DNA of 32,746 nucleotides from Microbacteriaceae bacterium PS02067 (GCA_029960085.1 JASCPG010000037.1:1-32746), one strand, 5' to 3'. Positions 15,466 to 24,453 are shown, numbered from the stretch's first letter. Notes: generated by a model not told the origin, from the sequence alone. A program made the numbers and translations.

Positions 15466-15578
15466 CTGGTCAACCTCGTCGTCGACCGAAGCGTGCGGAT
15501 CGGTAGGCCAGTGGACGCCTTCAGCCGGCCGCAGCGCGCAGCAGAGCGGCGCCCGGGCATGAGGGAGCGGGCTGGCTC

Positions 15579-15881
15579 TTACCGCCGGTTGCTCGTGGGT
15601 GGGCCGGTGTACCGCACGTACTCAGACCAGGTGCACTCCACGGCGAGGCGCATCGCGTCTTCCGGAAAGTACCCGATGAGCTGCCGCTGCTCAGGATCCT
15701 GCGACCAGGTCACCGAACGCAGCAGACGTCGCCCTTTGACTTCGACATGCCGGATGATCGCGATGCGCTTGCTCTGGTCGAACACGTACCAGATGCCCGG
15801 CTCTGGCGATCTCTGCAGCTGCGACATCGGAGTCCAGTGCTGCACCACCCCGTGACCATACGCAAGGGTGCCGACAACCAC
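15579..15881 (-). CDS. Unknown small protein downstream of res
   Basis: 100 residues from a GTG at 15879-15881, or 82 from the ATG at 15825-15827. The C-terminal part looks like a genuine compact protein (PGIWYVFDQSKRIAIIRHVE, then QRQLIGYFPEDAMRLAVE). It starts 102 bases past the res stop in the same direction and could be a third gene of that operon. Not recognised. No feature is seen in 15466-15578. Confidence 0.45.
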   Translation of the reverse strand: MVVGTLAYGHGVVQHWTPMSQLQRSPEPGIWYVFDQSKRIAIIRHVEVKGRRLLRSVTWSQDPEQRQLIGYFPEDAMRLAVECTWSEYVRYTGPPTSNRR

Positions 15882-15983
15882 ACGGTTGCACAGACGAGCC
15901 CGGTCGAGTGTCCGCTCTAGGTGGCCATCAACGTCGGCGGCGCACCAGTCTGCTTCTGTTCCTAGGCGTCATCCCGAGGGCTG

Positions 15984-18479
15984 CTACTGATAGCGGCCGC
16001 CGTGCTGGTCAAACAGGGCGCGCACGTCGGCCTCGGTGCCGCCGGTCTTCGCCAGGGAGATCATCGCGTCCTGCGCTGTCGGGCTCGCGAGGTTCAGCTG
16101 GACGAGGACGTCGGAGCCCTTCTTTTCGTCGATGATCGCGAGAACGCGGCCGAGGCGGGTGGCGTTCTGCTTCGTGTACTCGGCGAGAGCGCCCCACTTC
16201 GGGATTGTGTCGCTGCGGGACGGATCGTGTGGGTCGATGATGTCTATGAGCACTTCGCCGTCGCGTTCGGTGAAGACCAGGAAGTCGGGATGCAGCAGGC
16301 GCTGCTCCCCGAGCGGGCCGTACGCGATCGCGATGGACTGGGTGCCGCTCGACGGGTTCCGATACCAGGCGAGCGTGGTGTGGCGCTTCGTCTCCGTCTC
16401 GAGCACGGCGCGTTCCCACGTGTTGCCGTCGTGCGGGAACTGTCCGTCAGTGTCCGCGAGCAGGTGGCGCGGCCAGCGGTGCTCGGCGTCCTTCACTACC
16501 GTGTCCGCGGGTGCCTCGACGGGGATCTCGACGGAACGCTTCGACTCGGCGAACGCGGCGTAGAAGTCGGTCTCTGCGGTCCCGCCGATCTGCGACAGGG
16601 CGGCGGCGTGCTGCTTCCGCCATTGATCCAGCAGCGTCTGGCTGGCGTCCTCGACAGCTTTCACTGTGTCGGGCTGCTGTGCGACAGCTGCGACGATGAG
16701 GCGTGCGGCGTCTCCGTCCCGGTCGCCTTCGGGCTGGGCCATGTACAGGCGGTCCCAGAGCCACTTCGCTGAGTTGTCCGGGAGGCGGCGGGCGGCGATG
16801 TTGAACAGGTCGGCGACGTTACGGGTGGCGATCTTCGCGCTTTCGGCCTGCGTGCCAGTCTGCTCGCCGGTGAGCCAGTCGATCGCGAGGGTCTGATAGT
16901 CGACCTCCTCGTAGGCGGTCACCTTATCGTCGACGAACTGCTGGTTGGCTTTGATGTGCTGCAGCAGGGTGTCGACTGCCCGGTCTTGAGCGATCCGCGG
17001 TGCGTCTTGGAGGATGCCGGTCTTCGCGAACACCATCGCCGCGGTCAATACGCGGGATGTCGCCGGCCGCGCGGTCCGTGAGGGCCGCGACCAGCTGGGG
17101 AAGTCCCTGAACGCGGTCCACACAGCATCCGGCACGGCGGCGTTGCGGGTGACTGGCACCGGGTTCACCACGACGGGCGTTGCGACCTCGGTGTCGCCGG
17201 TGCGCAGGCGCATCGCGACCCGCTCGACGGACTCCTGATCGAAGTGCGGAAGATAGGTCCACACGGCGTTCAGGTTGTCGTCGCCGGCGACCCGCTTCGC
17301 AAGTGGGGTGCGGACGATGCGGCCGACGAGCTGGGTGATGGTCACGTCGTCGCTGGTGCCGCGGAGGGAGACCAGCACCTCGGCGCGGGGGCAATCCCAC
17401 CCGGTCGTGAGCGCGTCCTTGAACAGCACCACCTTCACTCCGCCGGTCTCCTGGATCCGGGGTGGGTCGACGTAGCGCACGTCGTGGCTTCCGAAGGTGA
17501 CCGCGGATCCGCCCTCGAGCGCGTTGGCGAAGTTGTCGATTGTGAGGGTTGAGTCGGCTTGCAGGATGTCCTGGATGAAGCCGGCCACGATGGTCTCATT
17601 CGGTTTTGCGGTCAGCTGTACGAGAAGCACCGGCTCCACGAGCGCATCGCCCGGATTCTGGTCCGCCCAAGACGCCCATCGCTGCTCCTGGCGGGCGCGC
17701 TGGATCGCCGCCTCCCGAACGAGGGTCGAGTCTGATGCGATCTCCTCGGTCGGATGCGCGAGGACGAGCTGGTCCTTCACGAGCCCGGACTCGCGTACCG
17801 CCGCAACCTCTACGTCGACCGCCTCACGGTACGCCCGATGCGCTGCGATGTTCTTTTCGAAGCGCTCCGGAGTGGCGGAGACACCGACGACGATCGGCAC
17901 CGGATTGCTCATCTTGCCGCCGCCCCGGGTCAGCTGCCCGAGGATCGTGTCGCCGCTCGCACTGGATCCGCCGCCAGTGCCCTGGTGCGCTTCGTCGACG
18001 AACATGACCACGCGGCTGCCGAACCGGTCGACCGTGTTGCTCAGGGTCTCCCACAGGGTGAAGGTGCGCCCATCCTTTGAGGTGTAGTTGGTCGCGCTGC
18101 TGCCGAGCTTCTGGGTGTTCAGAAAGTACACCCGGCCCGGTGTCAGTGTTTCCACGTCGTACTGCTTCGAGGAGTCGATGATGTGCAACCGGGGACGCAG
18201 CTTCTCGCTCGCGCGTTCGAACTTGTCACGAGTCTGCTCGTTCAGCTTCGGGTAGAGCGATACCCACAGGATGACCGGTTCCTCGCCGGGTATCACCGTG
18301 TCACCGAAAATCAGATCCTCGATGGCGGCCGCGGCGATGATCGTCTTGCCGGCACCGGTCGGTGCCGCGAGGCTCACAGCCGACGACTTACCCTTCGACG
18401 CGAGCCCGGCGCCCACTTCGATACCGCTGACGATCTCGCCGGCGGCCTGCGCCTGGTAGCCCCGGAGCTGGTACTCCAT
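15984..18479 (-). CDS. res: Type III restriction enzyme, Res helicase/nuclease subunit
   Basis: 831 residues. A superfamily 2 helicase: motif I LAAPTGAGKT (Lys45), motif II VMFVDEAH (162-165), motif III VGVSATPERF, motif VI ITQLVGRIVRTPLAKR. In type III systems Res uses ATP to move along DNA and cuts when it meets another complex. The C-terminal nuclease region reads LHPDFLVF (Asp732) then VLIDIIDPHD (Asp746, Asp749), where a classical (D/E)xK is expected; this DPH variant lacks the lysine. ATG at 18477-18479 overlaps the mod stop as ATGA; a longer N-terminal extension would lie inside mod. Confidence 0.88.
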   Translation of the reverse strand: MEYQLRGYQAQAAGEIVSGIEVGAGLASKGKSSAVSLAAPTGAGKTIIAAAAIEDLIFGDTVIPGEEPVILWVSLYPKLNEQTRDKFERASEKLRPRLHIIDSSKQYDVETLTPGRVYFLNTQKLGSSATNYTSKDGRTFTLWETLSNTVDRFGSRVVMFVDEAHQGTGGGSSASGDTILGQLTRGGGKMSNPVPIVVGVSATPERFEKNIAAHRAYREAVDVEVAAVRESGLVKDQLVLAHPTEEIASDSTLVREAAIQRARQEQRWASWADQNPGDALVEPVLLVQLTAKPNETIVAGFIQDILQADSTLTIDNFANALEGGSAVTFGSHDVRYVDPPRIQETGGVKVVLFKDALTTGWDCPRAEVLVSLRGTSDDVTITQLVGRIVRTPLAKRVAGDDNLNAVWTYLPHFDQESVERVAMRLRTGDTEVATPVVVNPVPVTRNAAVPDAVWTAFRDFPSWSRPSRTARPATSRVLTAAMVFAKTGILQDAPRIAQDRAVDTLLQHIKANQQFVDDKVTAYEEVDYQTLAIDWLTGEQTGTQAESAKIATRNVADLFNIAARRLPDNSAKWLWDRLYMAQPEGDRDGDAARLIVAAVAQQPDTVKAVEDASQTLLDQWRKQHAAALSQIGGTAETDFYAAFAESKRSVEIPVEAPADTVVKDAEHRWPRHLLADTDGQFPHDGNTWERAVLETETKRHTTLAWYRNPSSGTQSIAIAYGPLGEQRLLHPDFLVFTERDGEVLIDIIDPHDPSRSDTIPKWGALAEYTKQNATRLGRVLAIIDEKKGSDVLVQLNLASPTAQDAMISLAKTGGTEADVRALFDQHGGRYQ

Positions 18480-20545
18480 CAGCGCCCTCCCACGTTGATC
18501 TCGAAGTTGCTGAGATAGTTCTCGTACAGCCGGAACGACGACACCTCGGGGCGCATCGCTCGCACGATCGGGCCGTACGTGGTCTCCGAGTCCGAGACGA
18601 CGTAGACGGTCTCGATCTCCGGCCGGCTGTTCACGAGCTCGACGAACGGTGCCCACTCGGCGACGCTGAACAGCACCGCATAGTTCGCGCCCTCGGGCGC
18701 CGCGAATGCCTCGGCATGCTCAGCGATCACCGGGCCGCGCCCGCCCGCCTTCACCCACAGCAGCGTCGCGATCTGCCGGAATGCATCGTCGGCAGCGATG
18801 TCATCGCGGTCGAGGTAGTCGAGCTTCAAAAAGGTCACGTTCTCGTCGTACCCAATCGCACCCGGAATGCCCGACGCGATCTTCTTGCCGTCCGCGTCCA
18901 TCACCGGGTCAGTGAGCTTCGAGCCGTCGCGCCGTGTGCCAGTGACAACCGTCTGGATTCGCGGCAGCGTGACCTTCTCGAAAACACCTTCCGCCTCCCA
19001 CTCGGGATCTCCCGCTGCATGGCCAGCTTTGGTGAGGGCCGTCGCCGCCTTCTGCCCTACCTCGTTATTTGTCACGACAATCGACTGCCTGTGGCCGCCA
19101 TCGGTCGCGTTGAGCTGCAGAACGGCGTGCGCAGTCGTCCCGGTGCCTGCGAAGAAGTCGAGAACTACGGCACTGGGCTGACCGCCTGTCGCGATGTTCA
19201 CCCACCGCGCGATGACGTCGACGTCTTTCGGGAAGGGGAAGTCGTTGGTTCCGAGGATCGCAGCTAGTGACCTCGTAGCCTTCGATCGGTCCTGAGTGAA
19301 CACGGGGGCAACAGACTGCTGGCTGCCGGCTTCCAGGAAGCGCTTCTGGCGCGCGGAACCGGTGCTGTCAGGGGCAAAGACGACGATGCCGTCTTCAATC
19401 GCTTGCATCATCCGCTCGCGCGACCAGATCCACCCGTTCGGATGCATCTTCACGGGCTTGCCGTCGACCGGGTGCGGAATGTCGTACTGAAGGTTCGGGC
19501 GGGGAAAGGGGTTTCGCAGATCGCCCGTGCTGTAGACCTTGCCGGCGTGCTTCGGATGGCCATCAACTTGGTCGTACATGTTGAGGCCGCGCTCGGCACG
19601 GGCCGGGTGGTCAGCCGGAAGGGCTCTGCGCCAGTTTCGGAGCAACGCGGTGGCAGCTGCAGCGTCATGACCGGACTCCTCCCACGCATCGAGCCCAGCC
19701 TGCAGTAGTTCGTCGTACCCGGGACGTGACTCCTTCCAGGCATCACCGGTAGAGAGAAGCGCCTTGTCCTTCGCGAAAAAGAGCATGTAGTCGTGCGTGT
19801 CGGCGATGAACTTCACGTTGTTCTTGCGGCCGCCCTGCCACACAACGTTGCCGAGGAAGTTCTGCTCACCGAATACTTCGTCCAGGAGCACCCGAAGGCG
19901 GTGGTGCTCGTTGTCGTCGATGGCGACGATGATGACGCCGGTCGGAGCGAGGAGGTGTCGCGCGAGCTCGAGGCGCTTCTGCATGAAGCTCAGCCACTTG
20001 GAATGGCGGTATGCGTCCGCGTCGCCGACGTAGCGGTCGTTGTAGATCCAGTCGCCGGCGCCGGTGTTGTAGGGCGGGTCGATGTAGATCAGATCGACCT
20101 TGCCCTCGTGCGTGTATCGGAGCGTCTCGAGCGCGTGGAAGTTCTCACCCTCGATGACGAGGTGGTGCGGCTTGTCGCCGCCGCGCTCTATCGACCCGAG
20201 CGGCGTAAAGCCTGGGTAGACGGGCTCGTCGAAGACACGCGCGACCACGAGGTCGCCTGTCGGCACTTCGCGCGTTTCGCCGTCGTGGTGCAGTTGCGCG
20301 ACTCCGCCGACGACCCTCTTCACCTCCCAGTAGCGCGGGTCCGAACCGTCGCGTAGCTGGGCGCGGACGCCGCGTCGCACGCGGGCCTTCGGGATGCGGA
20401 TGCCTTCGGGGAGGTGCTCCTCGAAGTTCAAGCCCCACTTCTTCTTGCCGGTGATCTGGGTGATCTCGGCGGCGATGCGGTCGCGCAGGGCCTGGTCGGC
20501 TACCTGATCCAGCAGCACGTCTATGCGTCGCCGTTCGTCGGTCAT
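18479..20545 (-). CDS. mod: Type III DNA adenine methyltransferase, Mod subunit
   Basis: 688 residues. The catalytic motif DLIYIDPPYNTG (Asp156-Tyr159) comes before the SAM-binding motif VLDFFAGTGTTAHAV (Asp463-Gly469), which is the beta-class order of type III Mod. The ~240-residue segment between holds the target-recognition domain, including WKESRPGYDELL. It would methylate N6 of adenine at an asymmetric site and give Res its specificity. ATG at 20543-20545 with a GAGGAG ribosome site. No obvious phase-variable repeat is present. Confidence 0.92.
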   Translation of the reverse strand: MTDERRRIDVLLDQVADQALRDRIAAEITQITGKKKWGLNFEEHLPEGIRIPKARVRRGVRAQLRDGSDPRYWEVKRVVGGVAQLHHDGETREVPTGDLVVARVFDEPVYPGFTPLGSIERGGDKPHHLVIEGENFHALETLRYTHEGKVDLIYIDPPYNTGAGDWIYNDRYVGDADAYRHSKWLSFMQKRLELARHLLAPTGVIIVAIDDNEHHRLRVLLDEVFGEQNFLGNVVWQGGRKNNVKFIADTHDYMLFFAKDKALLSTGDAWKESRPGYDELLQAGLDAWEESGHDAAAATALLRNWRRALPADHPARAERGLNMYDQVDGHPKHAGKVYSTGDLRNPFPRPNLQYDIPHPVDGKPVKMHPNGWIWSRERMMQAIEDGIVVFAPDSTGSARQKRFLEAGSQQSVAPVFTQDRSKATRSLAAILGTNDFPFPKDVDVIARWVNIATGGQPSAVVLDFFAGTGTTAHAVLQLNATDGGHRQSIVVTNNEVGQKAATALTKAGHAAGDPEWEAEGVFEKVTLPRIQTVVTGTRRDGSKLTDPVMDADGKKIASGIPGAIGYDENVTFLKLDYLDRDDIAADDAFRQIATLLWVKAGGRGPVIAEHAEAFAAPEGANYAVLFSVAEWAPFVELVNSRPEIETVYVVSDSETTYGPIVRAMRPEVSSFRLYENYLSNFEINVGGR

Positions 20546-20744
20546 CGGGGCAGCTCCTCAGCCTGGAGCGTCAGTCCCGGACGCTCACTCGTCATCACGC
20601 TATCGGGCGCTTATGCCGGGCGTGTCTGTCTGCAATGGGCCGCGGACAGAGAGGGCACCCGGCCGTGGATCGTCAAGTGTCAAGTCAACTAATCCAGGAG
20701 GGCCGGATGTCCAGCGCTCCACTGACCGGGTGCCGTCTCAGATC
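20546..20744 (+). other. Intergenic region with an inverted copy of the conserved box
   Basis: GTCAAGTCAACTAAT at 20679-20693 is the leader box seen nine times elsewhere, but on the plus strand. It is followed by AGGAGGG and an ATG (20707) opening a 13-codon frame that stops at 20748. The TATATT normally seven bases upstream is missing. GGCACCCGG (20654-20662) and CCGGGTGCC (20726-20734) form an inverted repeat around the box. This looks like a broken cassette left where the restriction-modification genes joined the element. Confidence 0.6.
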
Positions 20745-21152
20745 TTAGCGGTCGCCCCCGTCGCCGGGGAGTGACGCGTGCGGCGCGGCCGCGCATGCGC
20801 GCAGCCATGCCGCGACGCGCGCTTCGTCCCATTCCGTGATCTCGCTGGTGTGCAGTTGCGCGATCAGCTCGTCGACGAGCCGGTTCCGCGCTGCGAGGCC
20901 CAGAGGTGCTATTCCGGCGAGGGGGAGGCGTTGGCGCCACCAGGTGGAGGACTCTGCTGGGTTCCCGCCGGCGTCCGAGCCGCAGTTGGGGCACAGACCG
21001 AGGGAGTCGGTGGTCTTCCGCCGGTGCCAGACGACAACGGCCCCGCACCAGGCGCATTGGTGGACGAACTGCTCGCCCCGTCTCATGGCCTCGGTGGGAG
21101 CGAGCTCGAGGCCGACGTCGGCGAGTTCGAACAGCGGCTCGTCGGCGGTCAT
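20745..21152 (-). CDS. Zinc-ribbon protein of unknown function
   Basis: 135 residues with two CxxC knuckles (HQCAWCGAVVVWHRR, then LGLCPNCGSDAG) in residues ~32-60, a likely zinc ribbon. The rest is helical (NRLVDELIAQLHTSEITEWD). Last gene of a four-gene overlapping leftward operon. No specific family recognised. Confidence 0.65.
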   Translation of the reverse strand: MTADEPLFELADVGLELAPTEAMRRGEQFVHQCAWCGAVVVWHRRKTTDSLGLCPNCGSDAGGNPAESSTWWRQRLPLAGIAPLGLAARNRLVDELIAQLHTSEITEWDEARVAAWLRACAAAPHASLPGDGGDR

Positions 21153-21334
21153 GACTTCGCTCGCTTCCGGGCGCCGACGCTCAGGGATCTCGCCGTGGCG
21201 ATCCGTGGCCGGCCGATGACCTCGTAGTCGTGACTCTGCTCCCAGCGGTCGGCAGCGTCACGGCTCGTGAAGGGCACGGCCACGACCTCGCCGGAGGTGA
21301 ACTCCACTAGGAGCACGACGCGCTCGTCATTCAT
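21149..21334 (-). CDS. Small unknown protein
   Basis: 61 residues, beta-strand N-terminus (ERVVLLVEFTSGEVVAVPF) and basic C-terminus. ATGA overlap with the zinc-ribbon gene and an eight-base overlap with the upstream gene support it. Confidence 0.6.
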   Translation of the reverse strand: MNDERVVLLVEFTSGEVVAVPFTSRDAADRWEQSHDYEVIGRPRIATARSLSVGARKRAKS

Positions 21335-21557
21335 TGGGGACCTCCTCGAGGTGTGCGCGGAGGTGGAGGCGGTCGCGGATCTCGTCGACGATCTCCTCGC
21401 TGCCGCCGCCGAGGATCTCGTCGACGACCTCGAGGTGGATGTGTCCGGTTAGCCCGAGCTCGCGCAGCGCTGCGCAGACGGATGCCGCCTCGGCGGGGTC
21501 ACCGAGATCCAGGACGACCCGTCGACGTCGCGGCGAGAGGTGGGTGACCAGGCTCAT
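21327..21557 (-). CDS. Small unknown protein
   Basis: 76 residues, ferredoxin-like pattern of strands and helices (RRVVLDLGDPAEAASVCAAL, then GHIHLEVVDEILGG). ATGA overlap with the upstream HTH protein gene. No function assigned. Confidence 0.6.
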   Translation of the reverse strand: MSLVTHLSPRRRRVVLDLGDPAEAASVCAALRELGLTGHIHLEVVDEILGGGSEEIVDEIRDRLHLRAHLEEVPNE

Positions 21558-22582
21558 GCTGCGACCCGCTTCCGCAGTGTCCGCTCGAAGACGGTCTGGA
21601 TGTCGCCGCGGTGATGCCGCTCCGCGGCTTTGACGATGGCCGGCACGGTGCGGCCGACGATGGCGGCGGCCTGGTGGGGGGATTCGCCGAGCTCGAGCAG
21701 GAAGGCGATGTCGTCGAGGTACTCGGTGGCCGTGTATCGGGCGTCACGCGCCTTCGCCACTCCCTCCGGCACCTCGGTGGGGTCGTCGATGTCGTCCCAG
21801 GCGAGCGGGCCGACCCACCGGTAGTGCTTGGCGATCTTCTTGGCTCGCTCGGCGCGTACCCCGTCCTGCGGCTTGTCCCACTGCTGGATGAAGAGGGCGG
21901 TGACCTTATTGCGGGTGCCGGTGGTGATGCGGTTCCTTCGGCCGTGCAGCAGGGTCCAGAAGTTCCCGACGCCCATCCCCAGCGCCTCGGCGAGGGCGGT
22001 CTCCTGCCATCCGATGGCGACGAGTGCGCGCAGCCGGCGGACGGTGCCTGTGGGGTCGATGAGAGCGGCCTCGATGCTGTCGGCGGTGAGGGCGAGGAGC
22101 GCGTCGGCGTACGTCTTGCGGATCTCCTCCACGGGGGCACGCTGATCGGTTCCGCGCGGCCCGTAGATGAGGTCCATCATCGGGCCGTGCCCGACGCCTG
22201 CTGCCCGGCCGATGCGTTCGTAGCCGAGGCCGAGTTCGTGCAGCTGCTGGACGTGTGCGCGGACGGGGGCCGCGGGTACGAGGCGGGGGCCGATCTGGTC
22301 GTCTCGTCCGTAGGCGCGCAGCCTGTTCCGTCGTCGCTGACGTTCCATTGCTCGCTCGTGGACGCACGTGCTGCAGCGGCATCCGTGCCGGGTCCAGCAT
22401 GTGTCGACGTCGTGAGGATGATCGGGTGGGCACTGGTTCCGGATGCCGTTGGCGCGGGTGGGGCGGGCGGTGTGGTTGCCGGCGCGGTACTCCCGCAGGT
22501 AGTGCATGCGGCACAGCCCGCGAGCGGTCACCGGCCGGGAGCACTGCTCTCCGGGTGCCTGGCAGGTGCGATTGGTGGTCAA
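21554..22582 (-). CDS. Zinc-finger and helix-turn-helix DNA-binding protein
   Basis: 342 residues. The N-terminus has two Cys clusters (CQAPGEQCSRPVTARGLCRM ending in HYLR, and TCWTRHGCRCSTC), typical of actinophage and plasmid zinc-finger proteins. At least two helix-turn-helix stretches follow (HELGLGYERIGRAAGVGHG and VAIGWQETALAEALGMGVGN) with a third near LGESPHQAAAIVGRTVPAIV. Probably a DNA-binding regulator of the element. TTG start at 22580-22582 behind AGGAGG. It begins the operon after a terminator-like hairpin at 22600-22625, so it is either read through from the DprA-like gene or has its own promoter. Confidence 0.7.
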   Translation of the reverse strand: MTTNRTCQAPGEQCSRPVTARGLCRMHYLREYRAGNHTARPTRANGIRNQCPPDHPHDVDTCWTRHGCRCSTCVHERAMERQRRRNRLRAYGRDDQIGPRLVPAAPVRAHVQQLHELGLGYERIGRAAGVGHGPMMDLIYGPRGTDQRAPVEEIRKTYADALLALTADSIEAALIDPTGTVRRLRALVAIGWQETALAEALGMGVGNFWTLLHGRRNRITTGTRNKVTALFIQQWDKPQDGVRAERAKKIAKHYRWVGPLAWDDIDDPTEVPEGVAKARDARYTATEYLDDIAFLLELGESPHQAAAIVGRTVPAIVKAAERHHRGDIQTVFERTLRKRVAA

Positions 22583-22599
22583 GGTCGTTCACCTCCTAG

Positions 22600-22625
22600 A
22601 CGGGGGCGGCTGCCGCCGCCCCCGT
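22600..22625 (-). terminator. Hairpin after the first DprA-like gene
   Basis: An 11-bp perfect stem (ACGGGGGCGGC, 22600-22610, with 22615-22625) and four-base loop lie six bases past the stop at 22631. There is no T-run, as is common for actinobacterial terminators. Confidence 0.65.
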
Positions 22626-22630
22626 GGGAT

Positions 22631-23587
22631 TCAGAGGAGCGCGAGCGCGTCCGCGGTGTCGGTGACGAGGGTGGCGCCGCCCTCGCGGATGAGACGGTGG
22701 GTGCCGGCGCTGCTCGGGCTCGTGATCGGGCCGGGCACCGCGCCGACACGTCGGCCGAGCTGCGCGGTCTCAGCGGCGAGGAGCAGGGAGCCGCTGCGCC
22801 AGCCGGCTTCGACGATCACGGATGCCTGTGACAGGCCGCCGAGGATGCGCGCCCGAGCGGCGAAGCGCCACTTGGTGGGCGCGGCACCGGGGGCCAGTTC
22901 GCTGACGATCGCGCCGCCGGCGGCCGCGACCCGGTTGATCAGGTCGTTGTGTCCTGCCGGGTAGGGGCGGTCGACGCCGCCGCCGAGGACGACGATCGGG
23001 GTGCCGCCGGCGGCGAGGGTGGCGCGGGTGGCTGCTCCGTCGATCCCATAGGCGGCGCCGGTGGCGATCGCCACGCCCTGCTCGGTGAGCTCGGTGGCGA
23101 GCTCACCGGCGACGTGGTCGCCGTACCCGGTGGAGGCCCGCGCTCCGCCGATCGCGATCACTCGAGCGTGGCGTAGCGCGGCCGCGTCGCCGCGCACCCA
23201 CAGCCCCACGGGACGGCGATCGCCGAGAGCGTCGAGAGCCGCCGGCCAGGCGTCGTCCCCGGGGATGAGGAAGACGGCATCGGCGTGGCTGTCCAGCCAG
23301 CGCACGGCGCGCTCGAGCCCGTCGCCCAGGAGGGTGCGGGGTCGGATCTGGTTGACAGCCTCGATCTCGGCGGCGCTCAGCCCGGCGAGATCGCCCGTGA
23401 CGATCGCCGCGACGACGTCGCGGGCGGGAGTCTCGCTGCCGGTCTGCGCGCGACGTGTGAGCCAGGCGCCCAGGGTCGGGTTGTTGGGCTCGGCCCAGAC
23501 CGTGAGCGCGAGGCGGGACTCGCGCTCGGTCCAGGCTGCGACCTCACCGGTCGCGGGGAGGGAGAGAGTGGTGGTGCGGGTGGTCAT
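22631..23587 (-). CDS. dprA: DprA/Smf-like DNA-processing protein
   Basis: 318 residues. The Rossmann-like DprA core is complete: IAIGGARASTGYGDHVAGEL, GAAYGIDGAATRATLAAGG, VLGGGVDRPYPAGHNDL, IVSELAPGAAPTKWRF, GLSQASVIVEAGWRSGSL and VGAVPGPITSPSSAGTHRLI. DprA binds incoming single-stranded DNA and loads RecA. In the usual FP-RNR-IAGLS segment this copy has FAARARILGGLS, so it has diverged from the housekeeping version. ATG at 23585-23587 behind AGGAGGA. On a mobile element it may help establish transferred DNA. Confidence 0.85.
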   Translation of the reverse strand: MTTRTTTLSLPATGEVAAWTERESRLALTVWAEPNNPTLGAWLTRRAQTGSETPARDVVAAIVTGDLAGLSAAEIEAVNQIRPRTLLGDGLERAVRWLDSHADAVFLIPGDDAWPAALDALGDRRPVGLWVRGDAAALRHARVIAIGGARASTGYGDHVAGELATELTEQGVAIATGAAYGIDGAATRATLAAGGTPIVVLGGGVDRPYPAGHNDLINRVAAAGGAIVSELAPGAAPTKWRFAARARILGGLSQASVIVEAGWRSGSLLLAAETAQLGRRVGAVPGPITSPSSAGTHRLIREGGATLVTDTADALALL

Positions 23588-23607
23588 CGGATCCTCCTGG
23601 ATGATGA

Positions 23608-23657
23608 TTAGCTGACTTGACACCATCTAATATAGATGTCAGGTCGGACATGCGCAA
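23608..23657 (-). promoter_or_regulatory. Repeated promoter/leader module, copy 2 (DprA-like gene)
   Basis: -35 TTGCGC (23657-23652), 17-base spacer beginning ATGTCCGA, -10 TATATT (23634-23629), seven bases, box GTCAAGTCAGCTAA (23621-23608), then AGGAGGA and the ATG. Confidence 0.8.
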
Positions 23658-23661
23658 CCCC

Positions 23662-24453
23662 TCAGCCGTCGCAGCGCTCCAGGATGTGGGTGATGGCGAG
23701 GCGGTCCTCAGCGAAGAGGGGCAGCTGGTACTTGGAGGCCACGAAGGTGAGTCGGGCCGCATAGGTGCAGAGGTAGTCGGCGTTGGCGGGCAGCCACTGG
23801 CTGGGGCCGCTGTCTCCCTTGGCGCTGTTGCTGGGGCCGTCGACGGCTTCGAGGTTCGCGGGGTCGTTGGCGAACTGCTCGCGCTTATCGGCGGTCCACA
23901 GATCGGCGCCGGCGTGCCAGCTGCCCGAGAGGCTCCAGAGGTGATCGATCTGGACGAGCTCGCTGGTTCCTTGACCTCGCTGGAAGGTGATGTCCTGCCC
24001 GGTGTAGGCGTCATGCAGAGTCCCGGTCAGGACCACGCAGTCGTTCGTTCCCGGCTTGAGGCCGACGTCGACGAGGTCTCTGCGGAGGATGTCGTTGCGG
24101 GTGTCGCACCCGTTCCGATCGACGTCGGCCCAGCGCTGGCCGTAGGCGTCACGACTGTAGGGGAGAGCCGACTGCGCCTGATCCGCGGCGGGGATCGTCG
24201 CGAGCAGCTGCAGCGTCGCGTCGGCATTGATCGTCGTGACGTCGTGCTCCGTGTCGGCGAGACCGGCGCCGAGCAACTCGTCGATCGCGGAATCATCGGC
24301 CTGGGTGCTCAACTGCTGCACGGGCGACGACGTCTCTCCGGTCTCCGCGTGCGAGTCGAACGGGGAGCCCGACAGCCAGGTGATGCCGGCGACGACGGCA
24401 GCAAGGCTCGCGACGGTGAGCGCAGGCAGCGCGGGGGAGCGTCTTCTGGTCAT
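23662..24453 (-). CDS. Secreted or membrane-anchored HNH endonuclease
   Basis: 263 residues. An N-terminal hydrophobic segment (ALTVASLAAVVAGITWLSG, residues ~11-29) acts as signal or anchor. The C-terminal domain matches extracytoplasmic HNH nucleases: RDAYGQRWADVDRNGCDTRN (residues 101-120), VQIDHLWSLSGSW with His171, and ANLEAVDGPSNSAKGDSGPS with Asn200, Asn209 and Lys212. Four Cys could form disulfides. It would cut DNA outside the membrane, perhaps competing DNA or DNA in transfer. The ATG at 24453 is chosen for the GGAGG upstream and ATGA overlap with the previous gene. Confidence 0.82.
   Translation of the reverse strand: MTRRRSPALPALTVASLAAVVAGITWLSGSPFDSHAETGETSSPVQQLSTQADDSAIDELLGAGLADTEHDVTTINADATLQLLATIPAADQAQSALPYSRDAYGQRWADVDRNGCDTRNDILRRDLVDVGLKPGTNDCVVLTGTLHDAYTGQDITFQRGQGTSELVQIDHLWSLSGSWHAGADLWTADKREQFANDPANLEAVDGPSNSAKGDSGPSQWLPANADYLCTYAARLTFVASKYQLPLFAEDRLAITHILERCDG

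Noticed and set aside
18480..18656. 59-codon N-terminal extension of Res
   Set aside because: It lies inside the end of mod; the ATG at 18477-18479 overlaps the mod stop and starts with a normal helicase N-terminus.
21611..22831. Long plus-strand frame of 406 codons
   Set aside because: Antisense to the zinc-finger/HTH gene and the DprA-like gene; no ribosome site or motif.
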